NCBI RefSeq assembly: GCF_031143425.1
Contig: NC_090437.1
Span: forward strand, 1,178,284,863 to 1,178,348,862
Direction of reading: 5' to 3'
Length of the DNA stretch: 64,000 bases
Source: Pleurodeles waltl
Lineage: Eukaryota; Chordata; Amphibia; Caudata; Salamandridae
Positions within the stretch are counted from its first letter, which is position 1; each line of letters opens with the position of its first letter. Shown here one piece after another: positions 45,701-57,022 of this stretch. Made by a program: the position numbers and the translations under genes. The notes under the pieces were generated by a model that searched no databases, had not been told where the DNA came from, and worked only from the letters and a program-made list of their open reading frames with translations.

Positions 45701-46899
45701 TGGTGCTGGTAAGAGGTTTTAGGATGTTAATAAAGACAGGGGCAGGAGCCCGCCCAGGGTCCCACCTCACTCTCTTTATGTCAATATGGGTAGTGGGTGT
45801 GGTGGAGGATTCTGGCCAGTCCGTACTGCTGGGTGACGAAAATGGCAAATATGTCCTGGATGGCAAAGCTGGCAAAAGCTGGCTACCCATATGCCAGGAG
45901 CACTTCCAATTATTCAATGCTTATACTGTGCCGGTTTGTACTGCACCTTACACCTTGCCCAGGGGCAGGAGGGGTCAGGGGGCATGAGCACGCCAGCAGT
46001 GCCATCTTACCCCTTTGCGGTCCTCGTTATAGTTGTACCACACACTTATGCCTTGCAGAATATTTCAACGTGATACAATGTACATTTCAGATTACTTTTT
46101 CACAGTGCTTTAAGGAGCTTTAACAAGCTTTAAGATGCTTTTTTAAATGCAGTGTGTAATGTAGAGTGCAATGTAATCAATAACCAGCACTCATTGTACA
46201 GCAGTCAGAAATGCAGCAGTCAGAAGCAGTGAGAGACGGTGAGGGTGATAGTTATAGGGCAATAGTAGTTTAATAATGCACAAAAAAGGGAGCCAGCCAG
46301 GCCACAAGCCACACCCATTCCTCAACCGGGCTGGTTCCATGATGTATGGCCACCTCTACTCACCGACAAGTGCTAACAGGAGGACAGGGTGCAGGACTTT
46401 CTCTCCTATACTGCTAAGCACTTTCTCCCACTCTCTCTCACTTCCGCCCGCTCCTCCTCCAACTCCTTAGGATTGAGCAGTCGCTGCTATGGCCGCTGTA
46501 GCGCACTGGAAGAACACTGAGCACACAATCAAAAACCGGGCCCCCAGGCAGATCAGCACCAGATCTCCTGGGCATTCCAAGCAGCAGCTCCAAACAGTAC
46601 TCACGCTGCGTCTGCTCTGCGCGTCTGCCCTCACCATTTGTATATGGCAGTCTGGGGATGGCACGTGTGACTCTTCAAGAAGGCAGCTATCCCCCCGCAC
46701 CCCATGCTGTGTTCCGGGAAAGGCAATGCTACCTTCCACGTAACTGGGATATTGAGGCCTTGAACTTTGAAGCTAAAAATCTTTAGGTCAGAATGGATGG
46801 GGGGGGCGGTGTGAGTGCACACTGCTTTCTGCCCTCTGGACTGAGGCTCAGTACAGTGTTCAGAGTCAGTGGAGATTGTGATCGCAAGCGCATAGAGGG
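45701..46899. other. Unassigned sequence between two LINEs
   Basis: No supported gene. A run of short ACAGCAGTCAGAA-like duplications lies near 46196-46225. May contain untranslated parts of either LINE. Confidence 0.4.
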
Positions 46900-46949
46900 C
46901 CTAGTCCCAGCCAGATCTATCTATGGTGGATTGAGTATTGTCCCCTTCT

Positions 46950-48450
46950 AAATCCCCAACAACAAATTAAACTTTAAAGAAGTAAACACAAGGGTGGGGA
47001 CTAGTCCCCTGTGCTCCCACCAAAAATACATAAACATTGAAGCAACAAAATAGTCCTGCATACACTGTCGGAAGCCAACGTGGACCAGTGGTTGATTCCA
47101 GGACTGAGGGTGGGGTGCTCCACATTCAACCATATGTTGTCCACTCTCTGGCTTCTCCGCTGCCCCATATCTGATACATGTTTAGGGCCTCAGAGATATC
47201 TTGGGCCCTCCCACAGTAATGTTTAATGCAGGACCGGTCTCAGTTTGTGTCTTGTCTCTGTGGGTCACCTGCAAGACTACCTATGGTCACTTGTCTCTCT
47301 AGAGCGATAGTGTCAGGGTCCTGGCAAAAACCTTTGGGTGACTTCATAATACAATGTAATTGGTGTTGTCGTCCCTTGCCGGTTGGGGGAGGAAATCTGC
47401 CTTACCTTATCCAGGATGTTCAACAGGTGTCCGTGCCTACTACCATTTTCAGTTGGTGTAAGGTATCCTCTAGCATAGGATTAAGCAGAATAGATGGCCC
47501 CAGCTGTACGAGATTCCATTGTTTCCAAAAAACTCTATAATGGGGCGAAAAAGTCTGTGCTTCTGAAAGGTGGTCTTGGTACAGTGTTAGCTTGTGACCC
47601 TATAATTGTAAAGGGTGGGCTTTCCTCACCCAACACAAGATAGTTTATTTGAGTTAAAAATCATGGACACATGCAAGGATGTCTGGTAAGCATGCCTCTC
47701 CAGTGCCAGTGTGGTTTGTCTATGGTCCCTATCCAGCTGTATGTTGGTCTCCCTAGGATCTGGCAAGAGAGGACCAAGCCATATTCCAATATATCCGTTT
47801 ATTCAGCTCCCTTCTGTGCCCCTGGATACAGCTGTTGTTCCTGCAGCTATGGTTCTCAAGGTCCTCTGCATGGGCCTGTAGGGCTTATTTGCTGTTCTTG
47901 GAAGTGGCAGACCTCTTTCCACAGGTGTTCGAGCTCCCCGCCTCTTGATGTTTCACTATCCTTGATCAGAGAGACCCTTTTGCCCACTTCTGTGAGTTCA
48001 AGCTTGACTTCTCTGAGGCCCTGTGGGAGCTCTCACTTAACTGATTGAATGTCGTCTCGCAGGGAGGTGAAGAGCACCTCCATGAATTATCTTGTTAGCA
48101 GGGCCTCTGCCTACTCTCCTTCTGGCACAAGCATGGGTCACTGGGGCTGTTGGCCAGCCTCTGCGGTGCTCATTGAGGTCTTTCTTCCTCTGTGCCAGTG
48201 CCATACCGGGTGATTACTCTCAGGGGCCAGTGCGTGCCCATTGAAGTAAATGCATAGATGGAGTTCTGCAGGCACAGATCCTTTTCTGATGCTACACTCA
48301 CAATGCTCTCTGTCTTCAACAGTCCGTGACATACTGCCTGCTGCTGTCTGTGCTGCTTTTGTATATGATGTAGTGCTTGCTGCTGTCTGCACTGCTTGTT
48401 TAGATTACGAGGTGGGGAGAATGAGCAGAATCGTGTGTGTAAGTGCACCT
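46950..48450 (-). pseudogene. L1 ORF1 protein gene, degenerate
   Basis: The minus-strand translation contains a Gln/His-rich N-terminal part with a duplicated QQQA.HHIQKQ-like phrase (about 48420-48330). A coiled-coil-like stretch follows (LTEVGKRVSLIKDSETSRGG, about 48010-47940), then HAEDLENHSCRNNSCIQG (about 47874-47820). The last is the hallmark L1 ORF1 segment (EDLENRSRRNN.RI.G) at the start of the RRM. A C-terminal block around 47560-47440 is still suggestive. Multiple stops. The family role is a trimeric RNA-binding protein of the L1 particle. Confidence 0.75.
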
Positions 48451-48719
48451 CTCATGGCACTTGCTTATCTAGTGTCAATCGGCTTAGCTTCTCCTTCCCC
48501 AGTGCAGGGCCCGGTATCAGCATCCCCAGCATGTTCTCATGACACAAGCCAAGGCCAGTTCCAGTCCGGTACTGAGGCCTTTTCAGTTGTGCAGGACCCT
48601 GCTGAAGTGCACTCCTCCCAATAATAGCATCAGCATGTAGTTACTAGTGCTTACCTTATCTTTCACCATTGTGGCACAAGATAATGGTAGTTGTGAGGTC
48701 GCCTACTCCTGCTGATTCT

Positions 48720-48727
48720 GCCATCTT
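48720..48727 (-). promoter_or_regulatory. AAGATGGC word (YY1-like) in L1 5' region
   Basis: Further copies are at 48858-48865 and, as CAAGATGGC, at 49219-49227 close to the element start. In mammalian L1 a CAAGATGGC YY1 site near the 5' end directs the start of transcription. The analogous role here is inference. Confidence 0.4.
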
Positions 48728-49218
48728 CTCAAAGTGGACTGCTCTCACCACAGTTCACGATCTTTCACTTCCCCAGACAGCATAAATTTTACATGTCACT
48801 AGCTCAAGGGGTTCTGCACTGTCTTTGAGGTGGTCTCTGTCTCTTTGTTAAGCATCTGCCATCTTTGCCGTGCAGTCCTTGGCCCCAGCTCAAGGAGGCA
48901 GCGGGTCACTCAGATACAGGGCTGTGGTTCCTCTGCTTCACCGTGCGGCATCACCACTAATAGGGAACTATTACAAAGGCTCTTCCACTGTGTCTCAGTC
49001 AAAATCCAGCGTACCATGTGGAATCCAATATCTTGTGCCACGTGGTCTTGCTTACAGGCCACTGATGTCTTCCAAGTGCTCACCAATTCCACACTCTGCA
49101 AGCTACCTACCGGAAGTCTCCTGCTCCTGTCCACTGTGTCTCAGGGCCCCTAAAATGGCTGTTGTAGTATTAATCGTGGTGGACGGCTGGAAGGCTGAGC
49201 AATATGTCCTATTTGGCT

Positions 49219-49227
49219 GCCATCTTG
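49219..49227 (-). promoter_or_regulatory. CAAGATGGC near the L1 5' end
   Basis: About 25-30 bp inside the element's apparent 5' end, the place where a YY1 site sits in human L1. Sequence match is exact for the core; function untested. Confidence 0.45.
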
Positions 49228-49251
49228 GCCCCACACCTTGTGCAGTCTGCA

Positions 49252-49411
49252 TAAACACTATACACATTGCCTCTAAGTTAAGCCTGACTGCTGTGTGCCA
49301 AGATACCAGAGGAGTGAGTACAGGTTAGTTTGGGGTTTGTGTGTGCTTCACCCTGAGTTGCTGGTTTTGAGCAGGGTTTCACTCCTCAACCAGTAACATA
49401 ATTTCCTACAC
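49252..49411 (+). repeat. LTR fragment (3' part)
   Basis: ACACATTGCCTCTAAGTTAAGCC-type sequence followed by GCCAAGATACCAGAGG, a 'tacaggtta' block and a terminus near 49411 follows the 3' end of the plus-strand LTRs (compare 24133-24288). The beginning is cut off by the L1-like element. Confidence 0.65.
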
Positions 49412-50237
49412 TGACCCATGAAGAAAATGTCTTAAAGATGAATGATAAGGAAATTCATCTTGCATGAAATAAGGTTGCCACACATCACATCAGCCTGGTG
49501 ATACACCAAAAATACAGGAGAGCTCTAAAATATGTCAAGTGAACTGCCACCTCTTGCTCTACACAAGAAATTGGGGAGGTTCCTATGTGAGGGAGCAGAA
49601 GAGTTGATGTGTTAGACTTTGAAGTCGAGTATTGGAAGTAGGTTTGGGCGGTAATCTCTGCTACGCTGGTAGACTTCGCAGTGGTTTGCCACTCCACGCT
49701 CCACTTGGAGTGCAGAGTTCAGCAAAAACTCTGCCAACCACCTCGTAGCGGAGTTTACCAGTGCCCACCCATGGTAGAAATTCCTAATCAAGCAATCAAT
49801 CATGGATTTGTAAAGCGCAGCTAATCACCCATAGGGTCTCAAAACGTGGAGCTTCCCAAGAGCTAGTGAGCCGTTCAAAGACGAATGAAAGATGTGTAAT
49901 TTCACCCAAAGGGTGTTTGGTCTGAGAATCTTCCCTACATTTTCAGACAAAAGTCTTCTGCTTTTAGGGGCATGGTGGGATTGGCACAGAGTAAGCCACA
50001 ATAGGAAGATGCAGCTTCCCAGAGTACGACGGAGCTAGAGCAGTCTAAGCCGCAATCCTGAGATTCTTCTGATAGTCTGGGCCAGAGTCAGCCACAATCA
50101 GCGGCAGCCGCTGCAAATCTCAGAGGGAGGGGAGAGAGGGAGAGGGTCGTGGGTCTGGGAGGGAATAAAAAACAAGTACAAAATTAACTTACCTCTATCC
50201 GACGCTGCTGCCGCCACCTGCCACCTGGATCCTCTTC

Positions 50238-50268
50238 TGGTGTCCCAGCAATCACTCCTGGGACACCA
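50238..50268. other. Hairpin, 10-bp arms
   Basis: GGTGTCCCAG faces CTGGGACACC across a short loop. Non-coding context. Confidence 0.6.
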
Positions 50269-50414
50269 TCACAAGCTCCACAGCAATCATGGCACTGCTT
50301 ACATACTATAGATAGCATGTAAGCACGTCAGGATTGGTCTGAGCAGCAATCTGTACAGTTTCTTCAGCCCAGCTGTGTATGCATCCGGGTTGGAGAAACC
50401 GAAATGCGCATGTT

Positions 50415-50446
50415 TGTTTGGCCGGCCTCAGACGGCCGGCCAAACA
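50415..50446. other. Perfect 13-bp inverted repeat
   Basis: TGTTTGGCCGGCC, a 6-nt loop (TCAGAC), then GGCCGGCCAAACA. Pairing extends imperfectly into the flanks. Confidence 0.9.
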
Positions 50447-50509
50447 CACGTGCACTTACTGCACTCTCTCCTCTTCCCCCCTCCTACAGCCCATCCCCTT
50501 TCTGCACTG

Positions 50510-50575
50510 CTGTGCCAGAAGCAGAAAAATAAAATAACAGAAAACTATTGTTTTATTTTTCTGCTTCTGGCACAG
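50510..50575. other. Perfect 25-bp inverted repeat
   Basis: The left arm 50510-50534 (CTGTGCCAGAAGCAGAAAAA and on) matches the reverse complement of 50551-50575 exactly, with a 16-nt spacer. Confidence 0.9.
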
Positions 50576-51527
50576 CCAGTGGGGCGATGCTCCTTCACCA
50601 TATCGAAGAAGCCACCCTGGACACAATCCATTATGTCTGCCACCTGGTACCACCTAAATGGCAGCAGATGCATGAGCATATCCATCCTGTCAGCTCCTTG
50701 TTACCGGAGGCTTGTGCAGCCTCTCCCGGAGTGGGCTGCGCAGGCTTCAGGTTTCATTTCATCCTGCACTATCGACACAACTCACAAGCCTGCCCAAGGC
50801 CAGGCAGGAGGGAACTCATTCCACAGCCTGCCCTCCCTGTCCTGATCACTACGGGCAAAGACAAAATGAGTTGGAACTGAGACCTCAGAAAGGTTTGTTC
50901 AAAGAGATGCATAGGTCTTGAGCACAGCAGGAGCTCCCCTGCACATGCCATACCTAGACAATGGGGACTTGGAAAATGCCAGCTCCTGAAAAGTACTTGT
51001 GCATCCAAGAGTACCAAGGGGCCAAGTAATTGGCGGATGTGTATAATATAACCTAAAGATGGTATGCAAATTGAGACCCAGCTGCAGACTGAACAGCACT
51101 GAATCAGCACCAATACGAAGGCAACAAGGGCATCAAAGCACTAGAAAGAGTCCCCACATAATACAGACCTAGAACTCAAAGGTTTTTAACTGTTTCTAAA
51201 TAGAGAAAAATAACTCATGTCCTGTCACAGAGTTGAAAAGAGAGAGAACTCTGTAAGGTTATAGATGCTGCACTTCATTGTATTGTAGTGCTTGTGTAGC
51301 ACTTTACAACACAGTCGTGGCCCAAAAGTGCTCACCTGGGTGGTTGAATAAGAGGTTCGTAGTGCATAAGTTTCAGATGTGGCCTATTTAGGAAGCACTG
51401 GGCATTGCAACTGAGGATTTGGACTTTGCACCATCCGATTTCCTCACTGCCAATGTATAGCTGCACTGAGATCTAAAGTGCGGCAGAAGGGTGCAGGGAA
51501 GACAAGGTCACAATTGAGAATACCCAC

Positions 51528-54139
51528 TGTTAGAAATGGGGTTTCTGGTTGGCTAGGGTATGCACCTCAGCCAGGCAGAACTTACCCACTCTAGTCAGGG
51601 CAAGGGAGTTACACGTCCAAGATAACCCCTGCTCACCCACTTGGTAGCTTGGCACGAGCAGTCAGGCTTAACCCAGAGGCAATGCGTAAAGCGTTTGCAC
51701 AACACACACAACACACGTGACGCAGTATCCCCACCACAAAGGAAACACAACACCAGAATATATGAAAATATACTGTATTGTACACAAGGCAATTATCAGA
51801 CCAAACATCACATATCAGTACTATCCTGCTACCTTAGCAGCTGTCAGAACGTTACACATTAGTTACTCTGCAAACTAGCAGTAGTCACACATAACACACA
51901 GGTTACTCAGTATTCTGCAACATAAGCAGTAGTCAGGAAAACACGTATCACATCACAGCACTTGTCATAAGAATATCATAAAATGCCCATTGTAGGAACA
52001 TTAGAAAACATATGGCAAGTTAGAAAAACATATTAGCAAGCATGTCCATAAAAGGAACATTTGCATACACATATGTAAAAACATCAAACGCAGGTAGGTA
52101 ATATATGAATCAAACAAAAGTCTGTAGAAAGAACTTTGGATTGCAACTATATTGGTCCTTTAAACAGTACCTGGTTGGATGAAGGCTCCTATGCGCAAAA
52201 CGGGGGCCTCCCTTATACTCTGGGGTCAGAGGAGGGCGACATGCACCTCCTCTCTTTTATAGACAGACCCCTCCGGGGACCGTGATTACTGGGGGCCCCC
52301 CACGGCCTCAACCGGCCCTCATGAGGGGGGCCAAAAGCCAGCAAAAACAACGTAGGGCAGGAGGGGGGCACCACGCACCCCCTCCGGTTTAATGACAGGC
52401 CCCTCCAGGGAGCTTGCGATCTCTGGGGGCCACCCCGGGCCTCCACTGGCCCTTCCACCAAGGGGGGGGCCCACAATAATGCCCGTTTTACCTAACAGCA
52501 GAAAAGGAGCGTCCTGTTCCTAACGCAGAGGCCAGGGGGAAGGGGGCACTCCCCGCACCTTCCCCTGGTCCTGCCGGGAAGCCACAAAAAGATCGGACCA
52601 CTCCTGGGGCCCGAGCAGACACTCGCCTGCACCCGATGCAGTGCGCAAGTGTTCTTCCAGCTTCCCGGGCCGCTGCGGTGATCTTATTTAAAGTGCCACA
52701 ATGCAGCAAGGAGCCTACGAGCTCCCAAGGCTCCATAACCGCGCTGCAATCAGCGCTATGGCAGCCGCAACCACGGAGAAGCACCCCTCGTGAAGAAATG
52801 GATGTAGGGGTCAGGGGCCACAGCACCCTGCCCCTGGGGAGCAGAATCTTAAGACAAGGTCCTCAGGTGGAGGGCCCAGCTACAGGCCAGCACAAGGGAA
52901 AGGCAGCAAGTGGCAAGTCCTTCACAGTGACCAGGCAGGTCACAGGTCAGCACAGCAGCAGCAGTCCATGGTGGTTCCTGGTGAGTCCTTTCAGCCTTTG
53001 GTGTCCAGTTCCAAGATGATTCCAAGAGTCTCCAAATTGTGGGGAAAATTCCCCTGTACTTATAGTCAGTTCTTACAGTGTTTTACAATGGTAGGGAGAG
53101 GAGGTTCCAGCCAGTTACAACTGGTTCTGGGAGTGCCCCCTCTCTCCTTTCAGCACAGGCTCCAAACATCAGTGGGGGGCTAACAACCCTATTGTGTGAG
53201 GCCAGGGCACAGTCTTTACAAATGCAGGTGTGCCCCGCCTCTCCCTTCTCTCAGCCCAGGAAGACTATTCAGTATGCAGATGCACCTCTGTGACACCTCC
53301 ACCCTCCCTGTGTACAGGCTGTCTGAAAAGTATGCACAAACCCCCAACTGTCACTCTGCCCAGGCGTGGATTGGAGTCAAGCTGCAAAACACCAGAGTCA
53401 TAAGTACAGATAAATGTGCACTTTCTAGAAGTGGCATTTCTGTGATAGTAATAAAAAATACACCCACACCAGTAAGCAGTATTTATTATCACCATCACAA
53501 CCATACCAAACACGCCTACGCTACCCCTCATAAATCAGACAATACCCCTTACACATAAGGCAGGGCATTTCTAATGCAATCCTATGAGAAGGCAGCACTC
53601 ACAGCAGTGAGACACCAAGTTAGGCTGTTTGTTACTACCAGGACAGGCCATGCAATATGGCACATGTCCTGCCTTTCTACATACATGGCACCCTGCCCAT
53701 AAGGCTAGCTAGGGCGTACCTTAGGGGTGACTTACATGTAGTAAAAGTGGAGTCCTGGGCCTGGCAAGTAAGTTTAGATGCCAGGTCCCTGTGGCAGAAA
53801 ACTGCGCACACAGGCCCTGTGCTAGCAGGCCTGAGACAGGTTTAAATGTCTACTTCAGTGGGTGGGGCAAGCATCGCTGCAGGCCCACTAGTAGTATTTC
53901 ATTTACAGGCCCTGGGTATAGAGATACCACTGTACAAGGGACTTATAGGTAAATTAAATATGCCAATTAGGTATAAGCCAATCATACCAACTTTAGATGG
54001 GAGAGCACCTGCACTTTAGCACTGGTCAGCAGTGATGAAGTGCTCAGAGTCGTAGAGCCAACAGCGAGATGTCAGAAATGCCAGGAGGAAGGAGGCAAAA
54101 AGACTGGGGATGACCCTGCGTAAGGTAAAAAGTCCAACA
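51528..54139 (-). repeat. 3' LTR of the gag-only element
   Basis: Plus-strand start TGTTAGAAATGGGG, end AAAAAGTCCAACA. It contains the superfamily core GGCCCACTAGTAGTATTTCA (53884-53903). A GC-rich stretch lies at about 52200-52850, in the same relative place as the GACGCA blocks of the solo LTRs but with different sequence. Short open frames shared with the other LTR (for example 53196-53558) are not regarded as genes. Confidence 0.95.
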
Positions 54140-54151
54140 CAACCCCCTACC
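54140..54151 (-). other. Polypurine tract of the gag-only element
   Basis: Minus-strand GGTAGGGGGTTG lies directly before the LTR start TGTTGGAC. The gag-pro element has G15 followed by a T in the same place. Confidence 0.65.
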
Positions 54152-54299
54152 AGCCAAAAGCCAGGGGAGAACAATCAATACCTTGATGTACTTCCCTGAT
54201 TGGGGCGATAGAACAAGGACCCAAGCCCACAACAGCAGTGGCTTGTTCCAGTTTTACGCCTTCCTGACTCCACTTGGATCTCTCTGTTAATGCTTCCCA

Positions 54300-56826
54300 G
54301 GCAGCCTAGACCAACCCACGGGGTTCTCTAGCTGCCAATGGCCAGAACCAGGCTCCAGGCCATCTAGGGGCCTCTGGTCTCTGAAACCATAACGAGTGGG
54401 GGGAGGTAGCCCCAGGTGCAAAGCAACCTGTCTCCACTCCACTTCCAATCAGTTGAGGGGCTCTACCCTGCCACTGATCCACCAACATAGGGTCCGCACC
54501 GATAGGTTCTACAGGGGCTAGAGGCGAGGCTCTCCTCTCTCTACCCCTCCGTCTAGGATCCCGCCCTCCTCTTCTAGGAGGGGTATCACCAGAATCCACA
54601 CTTGCCAGGGTGCTGGGTACAGCAGCCCTGCACAACTCTCTCGCCAGCCCAGGATCACTACTTGGTGACTGACCACCCAACCTAGGGGTGACACCCTTGG
54701 GTTGCACCGGGGTCCGGGGTGGGCTTCCCCCTCCCTGAACATAACTTACAGAGTCATGCGTCTCCCCACCTCGGGAGAAGCCACCAGAAGTTACACACGG
54801 GGGGTGAACACACTAACCGCCCCCCCAACCAGGTCAGAGTTTACCCCCTGAACCTGTCTATCTAGTCCTGGGACGACACCCTTAGACTGGACCATAGACC
54901 AGCGAACCAGGACTTCCTTGGGAGCACACCTACCCCCTACCAGATCAGAGCTTACCCCCTGAATCTGACAATCCACCCCAGAGACACTACCCTGCGGTTG
55001 AACCACTGCCTGGCGCACCAGGACTTCCTTGGGAGCACACCTACTCCCTATCAGGTCAGAGTTTACCCCCTGAACCTGATCATCCAACCCAGAGTCACCA
55101 CCCTGCGGTTGAATCATTGCCTGGCGCACCAGGACTTCCTGGGGGGCACACCTACCCCCCACCAGGGAAACACCTTCCCCAAGGGCCACACAAGAGTCTG
55201 GCTGGCGCAGGTCTCCTGACCTCTGCCCATCTGACAGAGTCTGGATTCCCCCCAGCCCAGAAATGGTCTCACCAAGGTCATTCCTGGGGGGCTCTGCTCT
55301 CAGAGCTGACCCCTGACCCTCCAGGTTCTCCACTGGGGCCCGCAGCCCCCTCTCAACCCTACACCTGGATTTGCGCCTCCTCCACTCTGGAGTGAGACTA
55401 CCAGACAACAGAACCGGCGGAACGCTATCACCAGCCACCCGCCTAAGTCCGACTGACAAAATGGGATCCTTCTGAACAGCTGGCCCTACGGCACAGGCTG
55501 GGGTCCTCTCCTGGCGTGCCCTCATGGAACCGTCCAGGACCTGGGACGGGATCTCGGGCACCTTGGGCCTCAGCCCAGCCCGCATTCCCTCTCCTCTGAG
55601 ACGGGACATGGGGTCCCTCACCCACCCCAGTCCACTGGGACCTACCTGGGACACTCCATTCCTTTCCCACCCCACCTGGTTGGAAAACACCTAGACCACT
55701 CTCATTAGGCACACCCCCTAATGCCACACCAGACCCTCTGGTACGCAACCAGAAGTCTGCCTCCTTTGCAAGCTCCCTGGGGTCAGAGAGCTCACACACT
55801 GACAAGTGTTGGCGTAACTCTGAAAAACAACAACAAAGCAGGTGCTCTCTGACAATCAGATTAAACAGCCCTTCAAAATTGTTTACTGTGCTACCCTTCA
55901 CCCATCCATCTAGTGCAATGCAGCAATCCTCCACAAACTCCTCCCAAGACTGGTGGGACAGTTTCTTACCACCCCTAAACCTTTTTCTGTATTCCTCAGG
56001 GGAAAAACCATACTTCACAATCAGTGCATTCTTTACAGCGGATTACCCCTCCCTGTCACTCTCTTCTAGAGTCAGTAGGGCATCCCTCCCCTCCTAGGCC
56101 AGTTCCCTAATCTTTCTCAGGGATCCTGCGCTCTACCAGAGCCCTCTCATATTCCTTTAACCACTGACGAATGTTACCCCCCTCTTGGAACCTAGGTACC
56201 AGATCTATGGGTATGTGAGGAAAATCTTTGCTACAGCACTGTACATTGCTGCCACCACTGGAGTCCACCTGTAGCGCTGTTGAGTCCAGAACCTTCAGAC
56301 TGCGCTCTAGAGCGAGTCTTTCTCTGGCAAAGGCCCTCTCTGCCTCTGCCATCCTCTCCTGTACTAAGGCCTTCTCTACCTCAGCCCTTCTCTCCTCAAC
56401 AGCTAGGCGCGCTAACTGCAACTTCAGGTCCCTCTCTTCCCACCTATCTCTTAGCTCATCAGGCGTCAAGGAATGAGAGGTAGCCCTGCTTCTTACACTG
56501 GACCCAGCAAGGGACTCCCTATCACTGGGGCCTTCCCTGTCAACTGGCGTCCCCAACCGGTCATTCTCACCCTCATGATCAGTCTTTCTACCACTCTCTA
56601 GGGATGAGGTCTGGGAGCCCTCCCATTGGGAACCCTCGCTACACTCAGGATCCTCTGGGTACCCCCTAAGCACACTCTCTCCCTGGGTATATGTCACAAA
56701 CCTTTCAACGAAATTCAGAGATCTCCTGAGGTCCCCTTCTACAGGCAGCCCTCTCTCTCTACAGAACCCCTCTAATTCCTCCTGCGGGTAAAACGGCAGG
56801 TCCTCTAAATCAAAGGTAAGCCCCAT
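54300..56826 (-). pseudogene. gag of LTR retrotransposon, interrupted, with repeat-rich tail
   Basis: The ATG at 56826 opens a frame with FCRERGLPVEGDLRRSLNF, the same N-terminal motif as the other gag in this window, followed by a long Arg/Glu/Ala-rich helix. The frame stops at 56107. After an indel and stops (about 56105-56020), a SCAN-like capsid segment follows (KYGFSPEEYRKRFRG, EGLFNLIVREHLL, DPRELAKEADFWLRTR; 56018-55720). The tail (55690-54790) has three 37-residue repeats around RCAPKEVLVRQ, and a further related piece (QPKGVTPRLGG) lies near 54700. I see no CCHC knuckle and no DTG or DSG protease motif. Its likely role is a capsid-type structural protein; the copy is inactive. Confidence 0.8.
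54835..55175 (-). repeat. Coding minisatellite in gag tail, 111-bp unit
   Basis: CCAGGACTTCCT recurs at 54907, 55018 and 55129, a spacing of 111 bp (37 codons). Units carry substitutions but keep the frame open. Confidence 0.85.
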
Positions 56827-56997
56827 CTTGAAAAGGTACAAATAACTCAAATGTGACAACCACAATACCCAAGCGTGAGAACTGAAAACAGGAAAAATGA
56901 CCAAAGAGAGAAAGTTAAGAGAAGCCAAACATGTGATGGTCTAAACGCAATCCTTGTAGTGAAATAATGAGTCACAATGGTATTGTGCAAGCGCAAG

Positions 56998-57022
56998 TCC
57001 TATCCTCACCGCTGACAACCAA
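56998..57022 (-). other. Possible primer-binding site
   Basis: Immediately inside the 5' LTR the minus strand reads TTGGTTGTCAGCGGTGAGG. A TGG start fits pairing with a tRNA CCA end. Apart from one extra T it resembles the tRNA-Leu type (TGGTGTCAG). The tRNA assignment is weak. Confidence 0.4.

Larger units (their letters stand above)
46900..49251 (-). mobile_element. L1-like LINE, 5' untranslated region and ORF1, degenerate
   Basis: The minus-strand 5' end is close to 49251. The first 500 bp contain three AAGATGGC words, and ORF1 follows. ORF2 is not seen on the left side, so the copy lacks its 3' part. The left boundary is approximate. Confidence 0.7.
49412..51527. other. Intervening sequence with a SINE-like tail and hairpins
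   Basis: No supported gene. It includes a CAATCAATCATGGATTTGTA-type segment (about 49790-49910) that I associate with short interspersed repeats of salamanders, and three hairpins between 50238 and 50575 that may mark a MITE. Confidence 0.45.

Noticed and set aside
53196..53558. 120-codon frame present in both 2.6-kb LTRs
   Set aside because: It is identical because the LTRs are recent duplicates, lies antisense to gag and shows no domain.
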